The translations under genes and the position numbers were made by a program. From assembly GCF_019511445.1 (NCBI RefSeq), contig NZ_JAEUAN010000016.1, positions 100,731 through 164,730 of the forward strand: a DNA stretch of 64,000 nucleotides. Reading direction: 5' to 3'. The notes beneath the pieces were generated by a model. The model saw only the letters and a program-made list of their open reading frames with translations, was not told the origin of the DNA and ran no database searches. Shown here in pieces: positions 54,009 to 62,103 of this stretch (position 1 is the first letter of the stretch; every line of letters begins with the position of its first letter). The stretch comes from Aliirhizobium wenxiniae. Lineage in GTDB: Bacteria > Pseudomonadota > Alphaproteobacteria > Rhizobiales > Rhizobiaceae.

Positions 54009-55265
54009 TCAGAACTTCCCATGACGGCCGTGAACCCTATCACGGCCGTTATTTTTTGCCTGGTAAAGCCGTTCATCGGCCCTGCTCAAGATGAGATCCA
54101 GCGTGCGGCCATCCTCGGGCGCAGTCGCGACGCCAACCGAGACCGTCAATGGCGTGCCGTCCGGACGCGTTATATTGGCAGCAACATCCTGGCGAAGGCG
54201 CTCGGCCACTTCCAGAGCCTTCTCGTGATCTGTATCGGACAAGAGGAGCACAAACTCCTCGCCGCCGAAACGGGACAGATGATCGCTCGCGCGTGCACTC
54301 CTGTTCAGACAGGTGGCCAAGTCCCTGAGCACGGTGTCACCGCGCTGATGGCCGAAGCGATCGTTGACCTCCTTGAAGTGGTCAGCGTCGACGATGACCA
54401 TGCTGACCGACTGGCGCATGGCAAGGCCTTTTCTCACCAGTTCCGGCCCGTCCATCTCGTAACGGCTTCGATCGAACAGACCGGTCAGCCCATCCACTCC
54501 GGCCTTGGCCAGCAATGCCTGGTATCGCTCCCGGAAGGTCAGGTCGTGGAAGATGTCCTTGATCTGCCGGGAAGACGCGGACCAGGGATCATTCTGGTCG
54601 ATCCTCAGATAGATGGCAAAAAGACCTGAATAGAGCAGCACTGCCAACAGCTTCGCATACCAGCCGCCGAAGAAGACCGGCAAAGGCACACCGAGCAGGA
54701 TATGGAGTACCGAGAAGAACGCGACCTGGTCGAAGGTCAGAATGATGGCGCCGCTGATTGCGAAGCGGATCACCACATTCTCGACGAAACGTCCCAGCCG
54801 CTCGTAGAGCAGGATGATGGCAATGGCATCGATATAGAGAATGGTCGTGCCCCAAACCATGAGCCAGCCCATCTCGTCGAGGAAGCCCATGTCGGCAGCG
54901 CGGCCGCCGGGAAGTGTCACGGCAGCATGCAATTGCAGGATCTGCGCAATACCGACCGTCAGCAGATTGCCCAAAAACAGGCCATAGATCGGCTGGCGTA
55001 CCGTTGCTGCATCTTCCTTGATGTAGAGCATCAGGATCATCATCAGCTTGCCGGCAAAAAAGATGGAGGAGCCCGGCGAGACTGTTCCAAACGGCAGCTG
55101 AACATAGAAGACCGCCGCCAGATAGGTTTCCATGAAATGCATGACGCCGAGCGCAGCCAGGAACACACCAAGGCCCAGCGGACGCCGAAAATGCAGGAAC
55201 GCCGTCATGACGGAGAAATAAACGACCGCTTCAATCAGAAACAGGCCGAGATTAAGCCATTGCAT
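54009..55265 (-). CDS. Membrane GGDEF diguanylate cyclase
   Basis: 418 residues from the ATG at 55265, fixed by AAGGAG 6-11 bases upstream. Six to seven membrane spans (about 1-225) form a sensor domain that reminds me of vitamin-uptake-like (VUPS/YhhQ-type) sensors; for example LTFDQVAFFSVLHILLG. A GGDEF domain (about 250-410) follows, with active-site RFGGEEF and an RASD inhibitory I-site five residues before it. It should make c-di-GMP with product inhibition. The last codons overlap the azoR terminator. It lies just downstream of the Amt-GGDEF-EAL gene, on the same strand. Confidence 0.9.
   Translation of the reverse strand: MQWLNLGLFLIEAVVYFSVMTAFLHFRRPLGLGVFLAALGVMHFMETYLAAVFYVQLPFGTVSPGSSIFFAGKLMMILMLYIKEDAATVRQPIYGLFLGNLLTVGIAQILQLHAAVTLPGGRAADMGFLDEMGWLMVWGTTILYIDAIAIILLYERLGRFVENVVIRFAISGAIILTFDQVAFFSVLHILLGVPLPVFFGGWYAKLLAVLLYSGLFAIYLRIDQNDPWSASSRQIKDIFHDLTFRERYQALLAKAGVDGLTGLFDRSRYEMDGPELVRKGLAMRQSVSMVIVDADHFKEVNDRFGHQRGDTVLRDLATCLNRSARASDHLSRFGGEEFVLLLSDTDHEKALEVAERLRQDVAANITRPDGTPLTVSVGVATAPEDGRTLDLILSRADERLYQAKNNGRDRVHGRHGKF
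54024..54057 (+). terminator. azoR terminator embedded in the opposing cyclase gene
   Basis: ACGGCCGTGA (54024-54033) pairs with TCACGGCCGT (54040-54049), followed by TATTTTTT. It lies in the coding region for the last residues of the cyclase, so the two convergent genes share these bases. Confidence 0.88.
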
Positions 55266-55350
55266 GGGCGCTCCTTGCGCCATTGAGAATAGGTTCTTTT
55301 AGGATCGCCTCAGTTAAGTTTCTCTCAAATCGCGGCTGATCCTGCGCAAA

Positions 55351-58350
55351 TTAGCCAACAAGGCGTGTGTTTTCGTCCTGTACGAATTCGAGGCCGTGAT
55401 CCCCCTTCTCGCTCGCCCGTGCATATTTCAGCTGAGCGGCGATCGCCGGATCGACCTTGCTGATTATCCCGGAGACTTTTGCAGGGCGCCCGAGAAGGTA
55501 GCCCTGCAATTCGTGGCAGCCCGCCTGGGTTAGGAACAGTGCCTCTTCCGGCGTTTCCACACCTTCGGCGACGACTTTCATTCCCAAGCCCGTACCGAGA
55601 TCGATGATCGTTCGCACGATCATGCGCGCCTTGTCGTCAAGTCCGAGATTGGCAACAAAACTCCGGTCTATCTTGAGTGTATCGAACGGATAGCGGCTCA
55701 GGTAACTGAGCGACGAGTAGCCGGTGCCGAAATCGTCGAGGGCAATGGTGAACCCCATGCGCTTCAACTCATCCAGGATGTGAACCGCCCGCTTGTCATC
55801 GTCGATCAGCACGCTCTCGGTGATCTCCAGCTCAATGCGACGAGGATCGGCACCGGTTCTTTGCAAAAGATCCGCGAGATTGGCGATAAAATCGCCATGG
55901 CGGAACTGAAGCGGGCTGACATTGACGCTGATATGGCCATCAACATGATCCAGCAGCCTGACAGCTTCAGCCAGAACCCATTCGCCTAGCTGGATGATCT
56001 TGCCCGAAGCCTCAGCAACAGGGATGAAATCCGCCGGGCTGACCATGCCTCGTACCGGATGAGACCAGCGCAACAGAGCCTCATACCCGCTGATGGAGAC
56101 ATCATCGGCGCGAACCCGCGGCTGCAGATAAAGCTCGAACTGCCCCTGGTGCAAAGCCAGCTCCAGATCGCTTTCCAGCATACGGCGCTTTTCAATGAGA
56201 TCGTTCATGCCGCAACGAAACAGGCGGAAGGCATTTCTGCCGGAGGTTTTGGCGTGATGGAGCGCGGTGTCGGCGCAGCCGACAAGCGCATCCTTATCTG
56301 CCGCATGGTCCGGAAAGAGAGCTGCGCCGATGCTGAGCGTGACATTCACCTGCTCGTGACGCCGAATATCGATCGGTACCGCCATGGCGGCGAGCAGACG
56401 CGCGCCGAAGGCCTCCAGATCCTCCAGCGTCGATGCACCGCCGAGAATGGCTGCGAATTCATCGCCTCCAAGGCGGGCCACCATATCCCGCGGCCCTGCG
56501 ACAGCCATCAACCGCGCAGAGACTTCGCGGATGACCGTATCACCAGCCTGATGACCGTGAATGTCATTGATGTCCTTGAAACGATCGAGATCGATCATCG
56601 CGATGCCGAAAGCGGGGCTGGTACCGGCATGCGCCATGATCTCGTTCAGGCTTTCCGTGAACAGCACTCGGTTCGGCAAACCGGTCAACGGATCATGCAG
56701 CGCCAGGTATCGGATATGCTTCTCGGCCTCTTTGCGTTCCCTGAGGTCGACGAAACAGCCGACGCGCGCCATCTCGCCATGGAAGGTAATGTCACGGCCA
56801 CGGGCTGCCACCGGCACCAGAGTTCCGTCCGGCAGTTCGATCGAAATCTCATGCCTTGCATCATCGTTGAGCTTGATGATCTCGGACACACCGATCGCCT
56901 GCCCGTCCCGCAGGAAATCGAAGATGGAGCGACCGATCAGATCAGGCAGCGGGCGACCGACGAGCTTTGCCAGTTCCTCGTTGCCATCCACCACGATACC
57001 GTCGCGGTGGATCATGATCGCTTCAAATGTCGCCTTTGCGAGAGCCGCGACGCGTTCGGCATCATCATATTGGCGCGACCATTCGGCGATCACTTCATCA
57101 CGCCCATCCGCAGCCTCGTCCTCCCTGCGAATGACCATGAGGCGATCGAGAATCCGAAAGAAAAGGTAACTCGCGCCAAACGCCCAATAAAAATTGATGC
57201 CGACACCGACGATCTGGACAGTGATCTGCTCCAAGCGGCTTTCCGCAGGCAGATGTGCGAGCGGCGCAACCAGTGGCAGCAGGACCGCGCCCGCAGATCC
57301 TGCAAAGGCGTAGATACCCACCGCCCCCCTCGGATCATTCACCTTCAATATGCGGGCCACGAGCAGGTTGCCGCCAATCGCCACAGCACCGCCGGCAGCC
57401 CCCATGATCAATGCGCCGCTGACGTCGAGAAGGCCGGCGCCCGACGTGACCGCCGCCACTCCGCCCAGCATGCCCGCAATCAGATGCTCCGGTGCAGCCT
57501 GTCGCTGCTTGCGAACTCCCATCAAATAACCGATGCAGGCTCCCATCCCGCCAGCCAGGAGTGAATTGGCGATGACGGCAGGCACGCTCGCGCCATATGC
57601 CATGGCAAAGCAGCCATTCAGTCCAACCCAGCCGACAAAAAGCAGCAGTGCCCCAGCGGTTGAAAAAATGATCTTGCGGCCATGCGCCTCGAATTGCGAG
57701 CCGATCACCATGAAGGCGGCAAGCACGATCCAGCCCGCTGTCGCGTGCACAGAGACTCCACCCGCGAGATCTACAAAATCGAGATTGGCCAAAAATGCAG
57801 TGAGGTTTGGGAAAAGCAGATCCCCACGCGCCCAGTGAAGAAAGACCGGATAGACCAGCCCCGCCATGAACAGACACGCAAGAAACATAGTTTTAGGGGC
57901 CATACGCTCTGCAATGGCGCCGGAAAAGATGGTGATGGCCACGCCGCCCAGCATAAGATGGAAGAGGATTATCGCAGCCTGACCGGACACAAGATCGTCA
58001 AACAGCGATAAGCCTGGCCCGGTTCCGAACGGAAACATCTGCGATCGACCGAAAGCCAGAGTGGCTCCGACCAAGGCGAAGGCGACGACAGCGAGAACAA
58101 AGCCAAGAAGATTGGCCTTCGCAACCAGAAAGGCATTTCTCGGCCGCCCGGCACCGGCCGCCCGAAACAGCAAACCGACCTGAGTGAGCACCACGCAGGC
58201 CGCCACAACAATGATCCAGACATCATCAATCACCGGCGAAATCGGATGATCGCCGGAGACGATGCTTTCAGCGTAGGCATAAGAGGCCGAAAAAACGATC
58301 GCCGCAAAAAACCATACAACGTGCACCAAGTAGAGCCGCTGTGACATCAT
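55351..58350 (-). CDS. Ammonium-transporter-like sensor fused to PAS, GGDEF and EAL domains
   Basis: 999 residues. Signal-peptide-like N-terminus (cleaved near AYAES, as in Amt proteins), then an 11-span Amt/Rh domain (about 35-405), a PAS domain (about 430-540), GGDEF (545-710) and EAL (725-965). In the Amt domain, Asp194 and His202 (VDLAGGVSVH) and Trp173 align with AmtB D160, H168 and W148. The second pore His is Tyr347 (GIYAFAG), the gate Phe residues are Leu134 and Leu244, and Ser219 aligns with Phe248. GGDEF is intact (GGDEF at 628-632) without an RxxD I-site. EAL is intact: EALLRW 757-762, Asn810, Glu842, Asp872-Asp873, Lys893, Glu929 and Gln949. It is probably an ammonium or gas sensor controlling c-di-GMP rather than a transporter (inference). 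Confidence 0.93.
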   Translation of the reverse strand: MMSQRLYLVHVVWFFAAIVFSASYAYAESIVSGDHPISPVIDDVWIIVVAACVVLTQVGLLFRAAGAGRPRNAFLVAKANLLGFVLAVVAFALVGATLAFGRSQMFPFGTGPGLSLFDDLVSGQAAIILFHLMLGGVAITIFSGAIAERMAPKTMFLACLFMAGLVYPVFLHWARGDLLFPNLTAFLANLDFVDLAGGVSVHATAGWIVLAAFMVIGSQFEAHGRKIIFSTAGALLLFVGWVGLNGCFAMAYGASVPAVIANSLLAGGMGACIGYLMGVRKQRQAAPEHLIAGMLGGVAAVTSGAGLLDVSGALIMGAAGGAVAIGGNLLVARILKVNDPRGAVGIYAFAGSAGAVLLPLVAPLAHLPAESRLEQITVQIVGVGINFYWAFGASYLFFRILDRLMVIRREDEAADGRDEVIAEWSRQYDDAERVAALAKATFEAIMIHRDGIVVDGNEELAKLVGRPLPDLIGRSIFDFLRDGQAIGVSEIIKLNDDARHEISIELPDGTLVPVAARGRDITFHGEMARVGCFVDLRERKEAEKHIRYLALHDPLTGLPNRVLFTESLNEIMAHAGTSPAFGIAMIDLDRFKDINDIHGHQAGDTVIREVSARLMAVAGPRDMVARLGGDEFAAILGGASTLEDLEAFGARLLAAMAVPIDIRRHEQVNVTLSIGAALFPDHAADKDALVGCADTALHHAKTSGRNAFRLFRCGMNDLIEKRRMLESDLELALHQGQFELYLQPRVRADDVSISGYEALLRWSHPVRGMVSPADFIPVAEASGKIIQLGEWVLAEAVRLLDHVDGHISVNVSPLQFRHGDFIANLADLLQRTGADPRRIELEITESVLIDDDKRAVHILDELKRMGFTIALDDFGTGYSSLSYLSRYPFDTLKIDRSFVANLGLDDKARMIVRTIIDLGTGLGMKVVAEGVETPEEALFLTQAGCHELQGYLLGRPAKVSGIISKVDPAIAAQLKYARASEKGDHGLEFVQDENTRLVG

Positions 58351-58465
58351 AGAAAAGCCGCTGCAAAATTGATAAATGCCCAGCGAACCTAGATGGCAGG
58401 TTTTAATATTGAGTGAGTATCGCGGCGGTCCCGATCACCAATGGTTGAACGGGATTTGGAAAAAA

Positions 58466-58786
58466 TCAGGCAGAGCGGGACTTTTCACCACCGGAAAACA
58501 GCGACGGGCCGTTCTGGTCGATGATCTGCTCTGCCTTGCGGGTGGTAAAGGTCACGGCATCTTCCATGGAGGAAAACATGTCGGCGCGGATGATGTGGCG
58601 TACCAGCGTCTCGCCATCAACTTCCTTCTCGATCCGACCGGCCAGGCGATACTGGCCACCTTCGGGCATCGGCGCCGGATAGATCAGGCAATCCTTGTAA
58701 GGAACGGGTTCGGCGCCCTTGGCAGTCTGGGCCGATTTATCCTTGCCTGAGAAGGCGGAGAAGAGAGAAGAGAAAAACGATGCCAT
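58466..58786 (-). CDS. HlyU family protein
   Basis: 106 residues. HlyU domain: YKDCLIYPAPMPEGGQYRLA, GRIEKEVDGETLVRHIIRAD, then MFSSMEDAVTFTTRKAEQII. The N-terminus (MASFFSSLFSAFSGKDK) is amphipathic. The family name comes from a Vibrio haemolysin regulator, but this alphaproteobacterial family has no helix-turn-helix and its role is unclear. It lies 115 bases upstream of the Amt-fusion gene on the same strand. Confidence 0.88.
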   Translation of the reverse strand: MASFFSSLFSAFSGKDKSAQTAKGAEPVPYKDCLIYPAPMPEGGQYRLAGRIEKEVDGETLVRHIIRADMFSSMEDAVTFTTRKAEQIIDQNGPSLFSGGEKSRSA

Positions 58787-58866
58787 GAATATTGCCTACC
58801 ACATTGCTCCCGACGCCGAAGCGCACCCTTTGGCTGTAAACGTTTCAGGCCGGGAGCGCCACCCCA

Positions 58867-60114
58867 TCAGATAATCAGGTTGGCGAGGATTTCGTTTTCG
58901 GTGATGTCCTCGTATCCAAGCCCTGCCGCTTCGAACCGCTCATACAGGCCTGCGAAATTTTCAGGCGCCCTGGTTTCGATGCCGATCAGGATCGAGCCGA
59001 AATTGCGGGCCGATTTCTTCAGATATTCGAACCGGGCGATATCGTCATCCGGGCCCAGAAGGTTGAGGAAATCGCGCAAAGCGCCGGGACGCTGGGGCAA
59101 ACGCAGGATGAAATACTTCTTCAGGCCCGCATAACGCATGGCCCGCTCCTTCACATCCGGCAGCCGCTCGAAATCGAAATTTCCGCCGGAGACGACGCAA
59201 ACGATTGTCTTGCCGGCGATCTTTTCAGGATCAAGAAGCGAGAGCGCGGTGATGGAAAGACCGCCTGCCGGCTCAAGCACCACACCCTCGACATTCAGCA
59301 TGTCGGTCATCGTGACGCAGATCGCGTTTTCGGGAACCAGCATGACCTGCGTCGAGGAGAAACCTTTCAGCGCTTCGAAATTGAGATCGCCTATACGCGC
59401 GACTGCGGCGCCATCAACGAAATTGTCGACCTTCGGCAGAGTGACCGGTGATCCGGTTTCAAGGCTTTTCTTCAGGCTCGGCGCGCCCGTCGGTTCGGTG
59501 AAGACGAAGCCGTCAGCCGGCACGATGTCCTTGAGGTAGCCGGTGACGCCCGAGGCGAGACCACCGCCGCCAACCGGAAGAATGACCATGTCCGGGATCA
59601 CGCCATCCGGCAGCTGCGTTTCGATTTCAGCAGCAACGGTCGCCTGCCCCTCGATGATATCGAGATCGTCGAAAGGTGGCACCATCATGCCGCCGATCTC
59701 TTCCACATGGGTGCGCGCCGCCGCATAGCATTGGTCGAAAATATCGCCGATCAGTTTGATGGTGATGAATTCGCCGCCAAAGGTGCGGGTCTTGTCGATC
59801 TTCTGCTGCGGCGTCGTGACCGGCATGAAGACCACGCCCGGCACTTCGAAATGACGGCAGACGAAGGCGAACCCTTGCGCATGATTTCCGGCCGAGGCGC
59901 AGACGAAAGTCTTGCCTGTCGCGCCGGCTGCAATTGCCTTGCGCAGAAAATTGAAGGCGCCGCGGATCTTGTAGGAGCGGACCGGCGACAGGTCCTCGCG
60001 CTTCAGCCAGATATCTGCGCCGTAACGGCGGCTCAGATGCTCGTTCAACTGGAGCGGCGTCTCCGGAAAGATCGTCCGCATCGCCGCCTTGGCATCTTCC
60101 ACACCTGTCTTCAT
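58867..60114 (-). CDS. ilvA: Threonine ammonia-lyase (threonine dehydratase)
   Basis: 415 residues from the ATG at 60114 (GGATGG upstream; ATG 60126 also possible). PLP Lys49 is in SYKIRGAFNF, glycine loop VGGGGLASG, and the fold II core with SAGNHAQGFA. A single ACT-like regulatory domain (about 335-415) makes it the short IlvA form. It converts threonine to 2-oxobutyrate for isoleucine synthesis. It stands alone here. Confidence 0.94.
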   Translation of the reverse strand: MKTGVEDAKAAMRTIFPETPLQLNEHLSRRYGADIWLKREDLSPVRSYKIRGAFNFLRKAIAAGATGKTFVCASAGNHAQGFAFVCRHFEVPGVVFMPVTTPQQKIDKTRTFGGEFITIKLIGDIFDQCYAAARTHVEEIGGMMVPPFDDLDIIEGQATVAAEIETQLPDGVIPDMVILPVGGGGLASGVTGYLKDIVPADGFVFTEPTGAPSLKKSLETGSPVTLPKVDNFVDGAAVARIGDLNFEALKGFSSTQVMLVPENAICVTMTDMLNVEGVVLEPAGGLSITALSLLDPEKIAGKTIVCVVSGGNFDFERLPDVKERAMRYAGLKKYFILRLPQRPGALRDFLNLLGPDDDIARFEYLKKSARNFGSILIGIETRAPENFAGLYERFEAAGLGYEDITENEILANLII

Positions 60115-60258
60115 CACTAAAACCATCCACGGATCATCAAGATTTCCCCTCGCTATGCCACAGCTGACCGAGGAAGACCAAGCCCGTTTCGCCGCCGAAC
60201 GGTTCCCTGTCCGTAACAATGCTTCAGTGAAACCTTAGAGACCTCTCCCAATCTCCTG

Positions 60259-61158
60259 TTATTGATGGAAAACATTTCCAAGAAAGGTGGTCGCCTGAGG
60301 CAATCCAGTGCGCCAATAGGTCCAGTCATGGCCGCCTTCCCGTGCCATGAAGCGATGCGGCACTTTAAGCTTTTGCAGCTTCAGGGTCAGCTCGGCATTG
60401 CCGACGAAGAAATCGTCGTAGGAGCCGCAATCGATGTAGAGTTCGGTCTTAGCGATGTCGTCTGCCGGGGTCTTGTCGACCAGATCCAGGACGCTGTTGG
60501 CGTAATATTTCTGGTTGAGGCGATCGCGGCCGGTCAATCCTACACCCCAGGCCTTGCCATACCGGCGATCATAGCCAGCCTGATCCATATCGACGATCTG
60601 CTGGTCTGTGCGGAAGGCAGCGCTCAAAGCCGCGGCACCGGCGAAAAGATCAGGATATTTCATGGAGAAGGCGATCGCCGCATAACCGCCCATCGAAAGG
60701 CCAAGAATGCCGCGGGATTTCTTGCCGGGAATGACCGGGAAAGCCTTTTCCACGTGCGGCACGAACTCCTTTACGAACATGTCCTGCCACAGATACTGGC
60801 CGTCCGCGTCGTTCATGTAATAGGTGTTGAACTTGTTGGCCTCATCACGGCGGCCCTCGGGCGTAACGGCGATGAAGGGCGGCACCTCGCCGCTTTCGAT
60901 CAGCCTGTCGAAAACGAGATTGGCGTTACCGAAGCGATACCAATCCTGATTCTGGCCATCACCGCCGCCATGCATCAGGTAGATGACCGGATAACGCCTG
61001 TCATCGCGACCATAGCCGGGCGGCAGATAAAGGGTGAACTCGACGTTCTTTCCAAGAATTCGGCTGGCCATGAACTGGCCTTCCTTCACCGTGCCTTCGG
61101 CACGCGCTGCCGAGCCGGCGAAGATCACCAGCAAAAAGAACATCAATATCCGGACCAT
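60259..61158 (-). CDS. Secreted esterase, esterase D/enterochelin-esterase-like
   Basis: 299 residues from the ATG at 61158 (GGGAG upstream). A signal peptide (MVRILMFFLLVIFAGSAARA) precedes an alpha/beta hydrolase: oxyanion region YLMHGGGDGQNQDW, nucleophile Ser in GILGLSMGGYAA, and catalytic His in GGHDWTYW near the C-terminus. The family includes mycolyl/antigen 85-like and feruloyl or enterochelin esterases; substrate unknown. Divergent from the DUF3597 gene. Confidence 0.88.
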   Translation of the reverse strand: MVRILMFFLLVIFAGSAARAEGTVKEGQFMASRILGKNVEFTLYLPPGYGRDDRRYPVIYLMHGGGDGQNQDWYRFGNANLVFDRLIESGEVPPFIAVTPEGRRDEANKFNTYYMNDADGQYLWQDMFVKEFVPHVEKAFPVIPGKKSRGILGLSMGGYAAIAFSMKYPDLFAGAAALSAAFRTDQQIVDMDQAGYDRRYGKAWGVGLTGRDRLNQKYYANSVLDLVDKTPADDIAKTELYIDCGSYDDFFVGNAELTLKLQKLKVPHRFMAREGGHDWTYWRTGLPQATTFLGNVFHQ

Positions 61159-61340
61159 GTTTTTTCTCCCGTTGTCGGGAGGACATAGATCCGGCGCATG
61201 CCGCGTCAACGCCAGTTCAGAAGGTTGTCGTATCCGCGAAGCCGCATAGGTGGGAATTCGCTTCGTTTCGACCTCCGCCCCATTTCCTCGCTTACTCGAC
61301 GCCCTAGTTTCTTTCCTGTCAAACTTTGAGGAGAGGACCA

Positions 61341-61766
61341 ATGAGCATCTTCAGCAAGATCAAGAATGCGATCTTCGGCTCGCCTGCAGCGGCGGCCGAA
61401 AATCCTGCCGCCACAACGGCTGCGCCTGCCACACCTTCAGCATCCACTTCGGCTGCTGCTCCGGCTGCGACATCCACAGCTCCGGCGCAGAGCCAGCCCG
61501 CGTCAGGCCCGGTAGATGTTGCGCCGATCCTCGATGCTGCGGTCAAGAAGAGCGGCCAAAAGCTCGACTGGCGTCACTCGATCGTCGACCTGATGAAGGC
61601 CCTCGGCATGGATGCAAGCCTTGCCGAACGCAAGGAGCTCGCGGCCGAACTGGGCTATACCGGCGACACGGGGGATTCCGCCAAGATGAATATGTGGCTG
61701 CACAAGGCGTTGATGAAAAAGCTGTCGGAAAATGGCGGCAAGGTGCCGGCAGACCTTCTCGACTGA
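61341..61766 (+). CDS. DUF3597 domain protein
   Basis: 141 residues, start at 61341 set by GAGGAGAGG 2-10 bases upstream. N-terminal MSIFSKIKNAIFG helix, then an Ala/Pro/Thr-rich linker (about 15-58), then the compact DUF3597 helical domain (VAPILDAAVKKSGQKLDWRH, SIVDLMKALGMDASLAERKE). Family role unknown, possibly lipid- or stress-related. Stand-alone with a terminator at 61792. Confidence 0.88.
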   Translation: MSIFSKIKNAIFGSPAAAAENPAATTAAPATPSASTSAAAPAATSTAPAQSQPASGPVDVAPILDAAVKKSGQKLDWRHSIVDLMKALGMDASLAERKELAAELGYTGDTGDSAKMNMWLHKALMKKLSENGGKVPADLLD

Positions 61767-61791
61767 TAGGTGATGTGAGGGCGTCTAGACG

Positions 61792-61828
61792 AGAGGTTGG
61801 TGCGGCAGCGTGCCGGCCTCTTCTTTTC
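61792..61828 (+). terminator. Terminator of the DUF3597 gene
   Basis: AGAGGTTGGTGC pairs, with wobbles, with GTGCCGGCCTCT, followed by TCTTTTC. Confidence 0.55.
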
Positions 61829-61934
61829 AGCTTCACATCTCGCGCGAGACAATATCGAAACAGACAGACAAAACCGCCGGTTTTGCAAAGCTGCGCTTGA
61901 CGGAATCGTCTATCTACCTGAAAAGCAACAGCAC

Positions 61935-62019
61935 GCGGACGTGGCGAAACTGGTAGACGCAAGAGACTTAAAATCTCTCGGCCTCGGTCATGCGGGTTCG
62001 ATCCCCGCCGTCCGCACCA
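61935..62019 (+). tRNA. tRNA-Leu (anticodon TAA), integration target
   Basis: Acceptor GCGGACG pairs with CGTCCGC; anticodon loop CTTAAAA with anticodon TAA in the arm AGAGA-CTTAAAA-TCTCT; long variable arm; CCA encoded; 85 nt. The integrase gene begins 85 bases past its 3' end, so the 3' part of this tRNA is the likely attB. Confidence 0.96.
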
Positions 62020-62103
62020 TCCTCAAATTTTAGCTTGAGATGTCAGTTAGTTATTGATTATTAGAGCCTTTTCATCGCCCTACCGCTACAAAGGGCGCTA
62101 CAA

